From Streptomyces venezuelae (GTDB lineage Bacteria > Actinomycetota > Actinomycetes > Streptomycetales > Streptomycetaceae): a stretch of DNA of 64,000 nt. Location: assembly GCF_008642355.1 (NCBI RefSeq), contig NZ_CP029193.1, forward strand, positions 3,992,001 to 4,056,000, given 5' to 3'. Numbering within the stretch: position 1 is the first letter of the stretch; every line of letters starts with the position of its first letter. Positions 26,506 through 34,512 of this stretch are shown here, piece after piece. A program made the position numbers and the translations under genes. A model generated the notes under the pieces. It ran no database searches and was not told where the DNA came from. It saw only the letters and a program-made list of their open reading frames with translations.

Positions 26506-28071
26506 TCAGCTGTCGCCCTTGCGCTGGCCCAGCGTCACGTCGACCGTGTGCTCCTTGCCGTCGCGCTCATAAGTGATCTTGACCTTGTCGCCGGGCTTGT
26601 GGGTCCAGATCTGGCCGATCAGGGTCGGGCCGCTGTCGATCACCATGTCGTCCAGCTTCGTGATGACGTCGCCGGGCTTCAGGCCCGCCTTGTCCGCCGG
26701 GCCGTTCGGCGTGACCGGCTCCGAACCGCTCACGGCCTCGCGGGAGATCGTCGCGCCGTTCGCGCCCTCCTGCTGGAGGGAGACCGAGGCACCGATGACG
26801 GGGTAGACCGGCTGGCCGGTCTTGATCAGCTGCTGCGCGACCTGCTTGGCCTGGTTGACCGGGATCGCGAAGCCCAGGCCGATGGAGCCGGACTGCCCCT
26901 GGCCGCCGAGGCCGCCGCCGCTCTCGGCCGGCTTGATCGCGGAGTTGATGCCGATGACCGCGCCGCGCGCGTCCAGGAGCGGGCCTCCGGAGTTGCCGGG
27001 GTTGATGGAGGCGTCGGTCTGCAACGCGCTCATGTACGAGCTCTTGCCGCTCTGACCGCCGTCGCTGGAGGTCACCGGGCGGTGCTTCGCGCTGATGATG
27101 CCGGTGGTGACCGTGTTCGAGAGGCCGAAGGGCGCGCCGATCGCGATGGTCGAGTCGCCGACGGCCACCCGGTCGGAGTTGCCGAGCTTGAGCGGCTGCA
27201 GGCCGGAGGGGGCGTTCTTGAGCTTGATGACCGCCACGTCGTACCCCTCGGCACGGCCGACGACCTCCGCGGCGTACTTCTTGCCGTTCGAGAACGTCAC
27301 CTGGAGCTTGCCGCCCTCGGCTGCCGACGCCACGACGTGGTTGTTGGTGAGGATGTGGCCCTGCGTGTCGTAGACGAAGCCGGTGCCCGTGCCGCCCTCG
27401 CCGCCGCCGCTCTGCGCCTCGATGGTGACGACGCTCGGCAGCGCCTTGTTCGCGATGTCGGAGACCGAGCCGGGCTCGCGCTTCAGGTCGGCGGGCGTGT
27501 CGGGGGCCGAGACCGTCGTCGAACTCGTGTCGCTGTCACCGCGCTCGGCCGCCCAGTAGCCGACGCCGCCGCCGATGCCGCCCGCGATCAGGGCCGCCGC
27601 GAGCACCGCGGCGACCAGACCGCCGCGCCGGCCGCCGGGCTTCGGTTCCTGCGGGTGGTACGAGGCGCCCCAGCCCGAACCGGAGCCGCCTTCCGTGGCG
27701 TACGACGGCACAGCGGGCGGCTGCGGCGGCGGCCAGTTCCCGGCACCGGACGCGGCCTGCGGGGCGGCCTGCGGCGCGCCGTGGTGGGCCGCGCCGTGCG
27801 GTGCGCTCTGGTGGGCCGCGCCGTGCGGTGCGCTCTGGTGGGCCGCGCCGTGCGGCGCTCCGTGAGGCGCCGCCGAGGGGGCGTGCGCGGGAGCGGACGG
27901 CGCCGCCTCGGGCCCCTGCTGCCCGGCGGCCCCACCGGACGCGGAGGCTCCGGCGGCACCGCTCACGGAACCGGATCCTGTGAAGTCTGCGGGAACAGCG
28001 GGAGCGTCCACCGGCGCGGGGGGCGCGGACGGGGCCTGGGGTACCTCGTTGCCCTCGTTCTCGGTGCTCAC
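26506..28071 (-). CDS. htrA: HtrA/DegP-type membrane serine protease
   Basis: A 521-residue protease. The N-terminal 150 cytosolic residues are Pro/Ala/Gly/His-rich and contain three HGAAHQSAP repeats. A single membrane helix follows (about 150-175, GGLVAAVLAAALIAGG), then a trypsin-like domain with the triad His245 (TNNHVV), Asp278 (GYDVAVIKL) and Ser361 (NPGNSGGP), and a C-terminal PDZ domain (about 430-515, PADKAGLKPGDVITKLDDMV). The protease domain is outside the membrane and probably degrades or refolds damaged envelope proteins. Confidence 0.93.
   Translation of the reverse strand: MSTENEGNEVPQAPSAPPAPVDAPAVPADFTGSGSVSGAAGASASGGAAGQQGPEAAPSAPAHAPSAAPHGAPHGAAHQSAPHGAAHQSAPHGAAHHGAPQAAPQAASGAGNWPPPQPPAVPSYATEGGSGSGWGASYHPQEPKPGGRRGGLVAAVLAAALIAGGIGGGVGYWAAERGDSDTSSTTVSAPDTPADLKREPGSVSDIANKALPSVVTIEAQSGGGEGGTGTGFVYDTQGHILTNNHVVASAAEGGKLQVTFSNGKKYAAEVVGRAEGYDVAVIKLKNAPSGLQPLKLGNSDRVAVGDSTIAIGAPFGLSNTVTTGIISAKHRPVTSSDGGQSGKSSYMSALQTDASINPGNSGGPLLDARGAVIGINSAIKPAESGGGLGGQGQSGSIGLGFAIPVNQAKQVAQQLIKTGQPVYPVIGASVSLQQEGANGATISREAVSGSEPVTPNGPADKAGLKPGDVITKLDDMVIDSGPTLIGQIWTHKPGDKVKITYERDGKEHTVDVTLGQRKGDS
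27782..27862 (-). repeat. Three 27-bp coding repeats in htrA
   Basis: Two identical 27-bp copies (27782-27808 and 27809-27835) and a diverged third (27836-27862) encode His-Gly-Ala-Ala-His-Gln-Ser-Ala-Pro-type repeats in the cytosolic tail of the protease. Copy number is expected to differ between strains. Confidence 0.85.
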
Positions 28072-28315
28072 AGCTCTTCTCCTCGGTCCATGCTGTCGTT
28101 GCGTGCGTTCTCGGTCACGGCCTTGCGGTGTCGGCTGTGCGGACCCTGCGGCTGTACGCGGCCGTCACGCGGTCGCACGGTCACAGTCGCAGTTGTCTGC
28201 AGTCAGCTTTTCCCATGGGCTGTCAGGGCACCATAAGCCGATCCTGTGTGTCCGGCGCCCCGGCAGGGCCTCGCCCGGCGAGCCTCCGGGTACCCCGTGA
28301 TGGCACCATGACGCG

Positions 28316-29164
28316 GTGACCCTCGCACGACAGCACCAGATTCAGGTCGTCGCCCACCGCGGAGCGTCCGAGGACGCTCCCGAGCACACGCTGGCCGCCT
28401 ACAAGAAGGCGGTCGAGGACGGTGCCGACGCCCTCGAATGCGATGTACGGCTCACCGCCGACGGCCACCTCGTCTGTGTCCACGACAGGCGCGTCAACCG
28501 TACGTCGAACGGGCGCGGCGCCGTCTCCGCCCTCGAACTGGCCGACCTCGCCGCCCTGGACTTCGGCTCCTGGAAGAAGCACCACGGAGAGGCCGAGGAG
28601 GACCCCGACTGGGCGTCCGCCACGGGCGAGGACACCGGGGCGGACACCTCGGTCCTGACCCTGGAACGGCTCCTCGAGCTCGTGGCCGAAAGCAATGCTT
28701 CGGGCCGTCGCGTACGCCTCGCGATCGAGACCAAACACCCCACCCGCTGGGCGGGACAGGTGGAGGAGCGCCTGCTCCTGCTCCTGAAGCGGTTCGGCCT
28801 GGACGCGCCGCCCCCGGAGGGCCCTTCGCCGGTACGTGTCATGAGCTTCTCGGCGCGTTCCCTGCACCGTGTCCGGGCCGCTTCCCCGACGCTGCCGACC
28901 GTTTACCTGATGCAGTTCATCTCGCCGCGCCACCGCGACGGACGCCTCCCCGAGGGAGTGCGCATCGCTGGTCCGGCCATGCGGATCCTGCGCAGCCACC
29001 CTTCGTACGTCGCGAAGCTGAGGCGTGCGGGACACCAGGTGCACGTATGGACGGTGAACGAGCCGGAGGACGTCGAGCTCTGCGCCGAGCTGGGTGTCGA
29101 TGCGATCATCACCAACCGCCCCAAGCAGGTTCTGTCACAGCTGAATCAGCTGGGACTCCATTAA
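28316..29164 (+). CDS. Glycerophosphodiester phosphodiesterase
   Basis: A 282-residue GDPD TIM-barrel that hydrolyses glycerophosphodiesters to glycerol-3-phosphate and an alcohol. VVAHRGASEDAPEHT carries the first catalytic His and Arg, ALECDVRLTADGHLVCVHD carries the metal-binding Glu-x-Asp and second His, and VHVWTVNEPEDVELCAELG is the typical C-terminal segment. There is no signal peptide, so it is cytosolic. The GTG start at 28316 lies 6 bases after CACCAT, a possible -10 box, suggesting a leaderless transcript. Confidence 0.92.
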   Translation: MTLARQHQIQVVAHRGASEDAPEHTLAAYKKAVEDGADALECDVRLTADGHLVCVHDRRVNRTSNGRGAVSALELADLAALDFGSWKKHHGEAEEDPDWASATGEDTGADTSVLTLERLLELVAESNASGRRVRLAIETKHPTRWAGQVEERLLLLLKRFGLDAPPPEGPSPVRVMSFSARSLHRVRAASPTLPTVYLMQFISPRHRDGRLPEGVRIAGPAMRILRSHPSYVAKLRRAGHQVHVWTVNEPEDVELCAELGVDAIITNRPKQVLSQLNQLGLH

Positions 29165-29304
29165 CTCCGGTTACAGGGAGTGCACCGGCGCGTTCGGTCC
29201 GTATTCGATCGTCACGAGTGCGTCACCGGACGTGGGTTGGCCGGTTTCCGGTCCAGTCCATTGGGGCATCCACACCGTGGCGTGGGGCGAAGGAGGTCTC
29301 GGGG

Positions 29305-29835
29305 GTGGCGTTGGTGGTGGCACGGGAGGTGCCCACGTCGTCGAGCATGGCCGTTCCCCATGGCCCTGCGGGCGTGGGGGAAGCAAGGCATCACATGCGC
29401 AATCAGCTGCGCATGAGCGGGGTGTCCGAATCGGTCGTCGACGATGCCGTACTGATCCTGTCGGAATTGCTCAGCAACGCCTGCCGGCACGGCAGGCCGC
29501 TGGGCCGAGGAATGGTCGGCGACGGCGACGTGCGCGTGGCGTGGCACGTCGACGAGGCGGGCCGTCTGACGGTCGAGGTGACGGACGGCGGCGGCCCGAC
29601 CCGCCCGGTGCCGGCCACTCCGTCGGTGACGGCGCACGGCGGCCGGGGACTCAACATCATCACGGCGCTCTCCGACGCCTGGGGCGTCCGCGACGACGTG
29701 CACGGCGAGGTCACCGTGTGGGCCGTCGTGCAAGGAGGGCACCACCACGAGGATTTCGCTACGCGCGTCGCCGCCCCGTCGGCGGCCGCGATATCCGAGC
29801 TCGCCTTCGTGGACCCCTTCGACGATCTGGACTGA
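29305..29835 (+). CDS. Anti-sigma-factor-like ATP-binding regulator
   Basis: A 176-residue protein with an HATPase_c_2 (RsbW/SpoIIAB-like) domain. The N-box is ILSELLSNACRHG, the G1-box VTDGGGPTRP and the G2-box HGGRGLNII. About 35 polar residues precede the domain and a negatively charged tail follows it. GTG 29305 has GGAGG 8 bases upstream. In Streptomyces such proteins bind and sequester SigB-like sigma factors or their antagonists; the partner is not encoded here. Confidence 0.85.
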   Translation: MALVVAREVPTSSSMAVPHGPAGVGEARHHMRNQLRMSGVSESVVDDAVLILSELLSNACRHGRPLGRGMVGDGDVRVAWHVDEAGRLTVEVTDGGGPTRPVPATPSVTAHGGRGLNIITALSDAWGVRDDVHGEVTVWAVVQGGHHHEDFATRVAAPSAAAISELAFVDPFDDLD

Positions 29836-29854
29836 ATCCGCGAACGGCTAGGCT
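29827..29854 (+). promoter_or_regulatory. Candidate promoter of the DUF5926 gene
   Basis: CTGGAC (29827-29832) and TAGGCT (29849-29854) lie 16 bp apart, a fair match to the HrdB consensus, giving a leader of about 43 bases before ATG 29904. It overlaps the end of the preceding gene. Confidence 0.45.
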
Positions 29855-29903
29855 CGCGCCCGTACGGAAGAGTGCAACAGAGCCGCAGCCGGGAGACACC
29901 CAG

Positions 29904-30893
29904 ATGGCCAAGAAGCGCCCTCAGACCAAGGGCAAGCAGCAGTCGCAGGTCAAGGACGGAGCCCGCACCGGCGGCGCTGAGAACTATCCGGTCGTCGGCG
30001 CCCGTGAGCCCTGCCCGTGCGGCTCGGGCCGGCGCTACAAGGCGTGTCACGGCCGGGCCGCCGCGCACGCGGTGACCGAGCTGGTCCAGCGCCCGTTCGA
30101 GGGGCTGCCCGGCGAGTGCGACTGGATCGCGCTGCGCGAGCTGGTGCCCGCTGCCACGGTCGAGCTGACCCTCAAGGGCGGGCTGCCCGACGGCATTCCG
30201 TCGGTGTCCCTCGCCACGGTGCTGCCGATGGCGTGGCCCGCGCTGCGCCGCGACGACGGTTCGGTTCTGCTCGGTCTGCAGAACGACACTGCGTCCGGCG
30301 ACATCAGCCGCGACCTGGCCGACACCTTGCAGCGCGCCCTTGAGGCCGAGCCGGGTACGCCGGTGAAGGGCCGCCGCGCTCCGGCCGACGGCCCGCGACT
30401 GCAGGACCTGATCGACCCGGAGGGCCGTTTCGAGCCGGTCGTGCACGCGGGCTTCGAGTTCTGGGTGCCGGACGCGGAGAACGCCACGCCGGAGGTGACC
30501 GCCTCCCTCGAACGGGCGAACGATGCCGCCATTCCGACGGTGAAGCTGACCGGCGTGGACGCCGCGTACTGGTGCGAGACGCCGGACAAGAACCATCTGC
30601 GCTGGGTCATGCCGCACCCCGAGGAGCAGCTCCTCGACGCGCTGGCCCGGCTGCACGCGGCCGGTACGTCGAGCCTCGGCGAGGGCACCCGCCTCGTCGG
30701 TTCCTTCCGTGCGCACGGTCTGACCGTCCCGGTGTGGGACCTGCCGACCGGTGTCTCGGCGGCGGATGTCGAGAAGCCCGCGGCGGAGTTCGCCGAGCGG
30801 CTCGCGACGGCACTCTCCTCGCAGACCCCGCTGACCGCGGACGAGCGCCGCGCGCGCGGGGGCCTCACCAACCGCCAGGTCACCCTCAGCTGA
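29904..30893 (+). CDS. DUF5926 protein with SEC-C zinc motif
   Basis: A 329-residue protein. The Lys/Gln-rich N-terminus is followed by a SEC-C zinc-binding motif, C-P-C-G-S-G-R-R-Y-K-A-C-H, at about residues 36-50, like the SecA C-terminus. The rest matches the actinobacterial DUF5926 family (PFEGLPGECDWIALRELVPA, GFEFWVPD, LRWVMPHPEEQLLDALARLH). In SecA this motif contacts SecB and ribosomes; its role here is unknown. ATG 29904 aligns with the family start. Confidence 0.87.
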   Translation: MAKKRPQTKGKQQSQVKDGARTGGAENYPVVGAREPCPCGSGRRYKACHGRAAAHAVTELVQRPFEGLPGECDWIALRELVPAATVELTLKGGLPDGIPSVSLATVLPMAWPALRRDDGSVLLGLQNDTASGDISRDLADTLQRALEAEPGTPVKGRRAPADGPRLQDLIDPEGRFEPVVHAGFEFWVPDAENATPEVTASLERANDAAIPTVKLTGVDAAYWCETPDKNHLRWVMPHPEEQLLDALARLHAAGTSSLGEGTRLVGSFRAHGLTVPVWDLPTGVSAADVEKPAAEFAERLATALSSQTPLTADERRARGGLTNRQVTLS

Positions 30894-30926
30894 CCTCACC
30901 GCACCCACGCGTACCGTCCCGTAGCG

Positions 30927-30981
30927 ACTGACGCGCCAGTCAGTCGGCACGAGTGTGAACGGAAGCGGTGACTCCAGTCAC
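30927..30981. promoter_or_regulatory. Two palindromes upstream of the candidate small RNA
   Basis: ACTGAC-GCGCCA-GTCAGT (30927-30944) and GTGACT-CC-AGTCAC (30968-30981) are perfect inverted repeats in a gene-free interval. The second resembles GTGA...TCAC operators bound by several Streptomyces regulators. They sit 90 and 50 bases upstream of a promoter-like element. Confidence 0.45.
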
Positions 30982-30993
30982 AACTCCCCGTAG

Positions 30994-31110
30994 CGGTAAG
31001 TAAATCCCTGTCCGGATAACTGGGATCGAATTTGCCAAGAGCCGATCTCTTGTTACCGTTCAGATAGCCCGGTTGCTGGTGCATCCCCCGTCGCCAGCAA
31101 CCGGGCCCTT
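30994..31110 (+). ncRNA. Candidate small RNA or structured leader ending in a C-loop hairpin
   Basis: The interval holds nested complementarity. CGGTAA (30994-30999) pairs with TTACCG (31053-31058) around ATCCC/GGGAT (31004-31008/31022-31026) and AAGAG/CTCTT (31037-31041/31047-31051). A perfect 13-bp hairpin follows (31067-31079/31094-31106) with a loop containing CCCCC and then CCTTT. An alternative reading is a promoter, TTGCCA (31032-31037) and TACCGT (31054-31059) 16 bp apart, producing a short RNA of about 45 nt made mainly of the hairpin. The hairpin may also terminate the convergent gene at 31136. Confidence 0.5.
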
Positions 31111-31135
31111 TCGTGCCCTGGACCCGGTCGACGGT

Positions 31136-31639
31136 TCAACTGCCCTGCGAGGGCGCCGAGTTGCTGCCCGAGCGCAGCAGCAGCCCGCCCGTCTCGCCCG
31201 CCGCGTACTCCGCCACCGCCGAGTACGCCGCCGCGCCGCCCGCCGTCCGCTCGTGCGGGGTCTCGCACGCTGCCGGTTCGTCCCCCGCCTCCACCTCGCA
31301 GTGCATCTGCACGGTGCGTCCGCCGGGGCCCATCAGGGTCAGGACGGCGGTCAGCTCGTCGCCGGTGGCATTGCGGTAATAGGTACGCGCCCAGGTGTCG
31401 CGGCCCAGGGTGAGCACACAGGTCTGCGCCTCGATGCCGTCGGGCGAGGAGAGTTCGGGGCCGCACCGTGAGGTGGTCTCCGCGCGCGGCTCCGAAGGGG
31501 CGTTCGAAGGGTCGGTTGTGGGGGTGGGGAGGGGCGACTTCGCGTCACCGTCGCCCACGGGCCCCGCGGACGCCCCGGCGAGCGGCAGGAGAACCGTGAC
31601 GGCCGCGACGCCCAGGAGCATGATCAGGCGGGGTTGCAT
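31136..31639 (-). CDS. Secreted hypothetical protein
   Basis: A 167-residue protein with a signal peptide (MQPRLIMLLGVAAVTVLLPLAGASA) and a Pro/Ser/Thr-rich spacer. The compact domain has four Cys (SRCGPEL, QTCVLTL, MHCEVEA, AACETPH), probably forming two disulfides, and ends in a Ser/Gly-rich tail. I do not recognise a characterised family. It converges with the small-RNA interval; the C-loop hairpin 30 bases after its stop may terminate it. Confidence 0.75.
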   Translation of the reverse strand: MQPRLIMLLGVAAVTVLLPLAGASAGPVGDGDAKSPLPTPTTDPSNAPSEPRAETTSRCGPELSSPDGIEAQTCVLTLGRDTWARTYYRNATGDELTAVLTLMGPGGRTVQMHCEVEAGDEPAACETPHERTAGGAAAYSAVAEYAAGETGGLLLRSGSNSAPSQGS

Positions 31640-31694
31640 GAGCCGAAGATAACGACAGTGGGCGCGCGGCCCGCTCGCCGCGCGCCCAATTCCC

Positions 31695-32372
31695 CTACAA
31701 CTCGGGCGCGCTCACACCCGTACGAGTGAGGGCGTCGACGACGGCGTCCACGACCGCCTCGACGTCCGGCACCCAGGGGGCGGCGGAGCCGGGCAGCGGC
31801 GCGCGCTCCCAGCGGACCGGGCCCTGGCCGGTCACGGAGGGCGGCAGGGCGATGTAACCCCCCTCGCCGTGGAAGCGGAGGGAACCCGGGACGTAGTCCT
31901 TTGCGTAGAGGAGCTCGCCCAACTGGGCCATGGAGTACGGCGCGACGAGGATGTGGAGTCTGGCGTCGGTGGCGACCACCGGGCCGAGCCGGATGCCCGC
32001 CTCGTCGAGCGCGGCGAGGGCGCGCGCCCCGGCTTCCGCGGGGAGGCTGACGGCGCACGGGGCGCGGTCTCCGGTGGCGAGGACGATGGGCGCGCCGGGT
32101 CGGTTGGTCCACCACCAGCGGACCATCCGCTCGTCGGTGGTGGCGGCGAGGAGGCCGGGGTCGAGGGGGTGCGCGCCCGGTACCGCGCAGTCGGGGTCGG
32201 GGCAGGCGCACCGGGTGCCGTCGCGCCGGTCGAGACCGACGCCTGGCAGTACGGGCCACCGCCATGCGGTCGCGAAGGTCAGAGCCGCGCCGAGCTGTCC
32301 GGCGCTCCGGCCGGGCTTCCTTCCGATTCGCCAGGACAGGAGCCTGCGTCGCCTTCCGAGGATCTCGCGCAT
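31695..32372 (-). CDS. Small prim-pol-like protein
   Basis: A 225-residue protein of the Streptomyces bifunctional DNA primase/polymerase-like group. It shows FATAWRWPVLPGVGLDRRDG, the Cys cluster CACPDPDCAVPGAHP, WWWTNRPGAPIVLATG, a segment where the acidic metal motif is replaced (APCAVSLPAEAG), and FHGEGGYIALPPS. Because the Asp-x-Asp motif of active prim-pols is missing, it is more likely a structural or regulatory relative. ATG 32372 has AAGGAA upstream. Confidence 0.75.
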   Translation of the reverse strand: MREILGRRRRLLSWRIGRKPGRSAGQLGAALTFATAWRWPVLPGVGLDRRDGTRCACPDPDCAVPGAHPLDPGLLAATTDERMVRWWWTNRPGAPIVLATGDRAPCAVSLPAEAGARALAALDEAGIRLGPVVATDARLHILVAPYSMAQLGELLYAKDYVPGSLRFHGEGGYIALPPSVTGQGPVRWERAPLPGSAAPWVPDVEAVVDAVVDALTRTGVSAPEL

Positions 32373-32825
32373 GAGCGCTCGTTCCTTTCCGTTGCACGCC
32401 GGCGTTAGCCGGGGAGACTGCGGGCCACATCACACCATGTGTGGATCACTTCGCTGTACGTACGAGCTGGCACATCTGCACCCAGCCTGCGGCATGGGGA
32501 ACCACTCTGAACCGAGCGTTGACGTGGCGTGGGGTGGCGGCGCCTGGCGTTTGCCGTCCCGCGATATTGCTTGCCGCCTCCGCCACGGGAGGATGGGGCA
32601 CGGTCGTCGTGAGTTAGGACGCCCGGGCCCTTCGACAGGTTCCGGATCGGTCCCAACTGCCCCTGGCCATCACTGAGTACGTACCCAGCGCGACCACTGC
32701 AACGCTTTACCGAACAACGTCAGTCGATCCTAATATGCCTCAACCCGGCGCTGTTTTCAGCCAACTTTTCAAGATCTTTTAGGATTCACGGAATTCCCCC
32801 GAACACCATGAATCCCGGCAGGACA
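32373..32825. other. Gene-free divergent promoter region, AT-rich at its right end
   Basis: About 450 bases between divergent genes. Small palindromes include CACA-CCA-TGTG near the left end and two GTACGTAC-containing sites. The last 130 bases are clearly AT-rich and include the inverted pair ATCCTAA (32727-32733) and TTAGGAT (32779-32785), close to the phosphatase start. I see no convincing ORF. The AT-rich block probably holds the promoter of the phosphatase gene. Confidence 0.55.
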
Positions 32826-34361
32826 ATGCTGGACATCCCCTCACCAGTGCGTGTACATCTGGAGGCATTGCTAGCGGCGCATAGTGACATGGGGGTTTGC
32901 GATGCTTTTGAGCATTACGCACCGGCCGGAAAGCCGTCAGCCATGAACGCCCCTCACCTTCCGAAAGTGGCCGGAATCGATTCCACAGTTCCGCCACCGG
33001 CACACACTGTCGCGCCCACCGCGCAGACCACACCCGCCGCGGCACGCCCGGCGGGCACTCCCGTCGCCGGCGCACCCGGCGCGGTGATCCAGGACCGGCT
33101 CGCGGGCTGGGTCTCCGACCTCACCACGTTGCACGAACTCACCGAGCGGCTCGCCCGCACGGCCACCCTCGACGAGGCGCTGCGCGAACTCCTGCGCGCC
33201 GGAGCGGCCCTCGTGGGCGCCCGGCGCGGCCTCGCCGTCATCGAACCGGCCGACGGACTCGGCCCCGAGACCACGATCGGCCTGGGCCTTGGCCGGGCCG
33301 ACCTCGGGCACATCGAGACGGTGCCGCGCCGCGCCACCTCGTACGGCAGGATCCTGGACGCCGACGAGGACAGACCCGGCACCGTGCCGGACGAGATCGC
33401 GCAGCCCGACCTGCTCGCCGACGAGAGCCTCGACCCCCGCCACCGCGAAGTCGCCGCCGTCCTCGGCTACGCCGCGAGCTACGCGCTGTCCCTGAGTACC
33501 GAGACAGCAGGCCGGATCGGTGCCGCCGTGTGGCTGTACGACGAGCCCGCCGAGCCGGACGAGCGCCGACGCCACCTCGTCGGGCTCTACGCGCGCCAGG
33601 CCTCCGAGCACGTGGCGCGGCTGCTCGTCCTGGACCGCGCCCGCACCAGCGAGGCCACCCTCCGCGACGAGCTCATGCCCTCGCGGCTGCCGCGGGTGGC
33701 CGGGGTGCAGCTCGCCGCCCGGCACCGCACCGGGCCGCGCGGCGGCGGCGACTGGCACGACGCGCTGCCGCTGCCCGACGCGGCGCTCGGCCTCGCGGTC
33801 GGCTCCGTCACCGGCTCCGGTCCCAGCGCCGTGGCCGCGATGGGGCGCCTGCGCGCCTCGCTCCGGGCATACGCGGTGATGGAGGGCGAGGACCCCGTGG
33901 CCGTCCTCTCCGACCTGGAGCTGCTGCTGCGGCTGACCGAGCCCGCGCGGTCGGCGACGGCACTCTTCGCGTACTGCGAACCGGCTCGGCGCAAGATCGT
34001 CCTCGCCGGTGCCGGGCACAGCCCGCCCCTGATCATCGGGGAGCGGCGCACGGAGTATGTGGAGACGTCCCTGTCCGCGCCGCTCGGCATGCTCGCCTGT
34101 TGGGAGGCGCCGAGCGTGGAGCTCGCCCCGGAGCCCGGAGAAACGGTGCTTCTCTACACCGACGGGCTCCTGCACCGAACCGGCGACCCGATGGACCGGG
34201 CCTTCGCACGGCTGCACGCGGCGGCGGCGAGCGTTCCCAAGGGCATCAGGGACGACCCCGGGGCCATCGTCGACCACGTGCTGCACACCGTCCTGCCCGA
34301 CGGGCTCGACTCCGTGGACAGCGACGAGGACGTCGTGCTCCTGGCGGCACGCTTCGAGTGA
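32826..34361 (+). CDS. GAF-PP2C (SpoIIE-type) protein with altered metal site
   Basis: A 511-residue regulator. The N-terminal 90 residues are Pro/Ala-rich, a GAF-like sensor domain spans about 95-280, and a SpoIIE-type phosphatase domain spans about 285-510. It keeps Asp309/Asp312 (GGGDWHD), the Asp in YTDGLL and DEDVVLL, but the usual GDVxGHG motif reads GSVTGSG, with Ser327 in place of a metal-binding Asp. Activity may be reduced or lost. ATG 32826 follows AGGA closely; ATG 32808 is possible. Confidence 0.82.
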   Translation: MLDIPSPVRVHLEALLAAHSDMGVCDAFEHYAPAGKPSAMNAPHLPKVAGIDSTVPPPAHTVAPTAQTTPAAARPAGTPVAGAPGAVIQDRLAGWVSDLTTLHELTERLARTATLDEALRELLRAGAALVGARRGLAVIEPADGLGPETTIGLGLGRADLGHIETVPRRATSYGRILDADEDRPGTVPDEIAQPDLLADESLDPRHREVAAVLGYAASYALSLSTETAGRIGAAVWLYDEPAEPDERRRHLVGLYARQASEHVARLLVLDRARTSEATLRDELMPSRLPRVAGVQLAARHRTGPRGGGDWHDALPLPDAALGLAVGSVTGSGPSAVAAMGRLRASLRAYAVMEGEDPVAVLSDLELLLRLTEPARSATALFAYCEPARRKIVLAGAGHSPPLIIGERRTEYVETSLSAPLGMLACWEAPSVELAPEPGETVLLYTDGLLHRTGDPMDRAFARLHAAAASVPKGIRDDPGAIVDHVLHTVLPDGLDSVDSDEDVVLLAARFE

Positions 34362-34512
34362 CACGGCTTCGCGTGACCCGTGGGCACGCGCGCGTGGAGG
34401 GCTTGCGGGTGAGACTCCGGGCACGCTGTGTAAGTGGCCTTCCGGCCCTGGGACCCCTTCCGTACGCCCGTACGATGGAGGGTGGCCCAGTGTCGTACAT
34501 AGGAGGCAGATC

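Noticed and set aside
30968..30981. GTGACT-CC-AGTCAC considered a definite BldD site
   Set aside because: Resembles a GTGA...TCAC operator but differs from the usual BldD consensus; reported only as a palindrome.
32405..32656. 83-residue minus-strand ORF upstream of the phosphatase
   Set aside because: No ribosome site or recognisable composition; lies in a promoter region.
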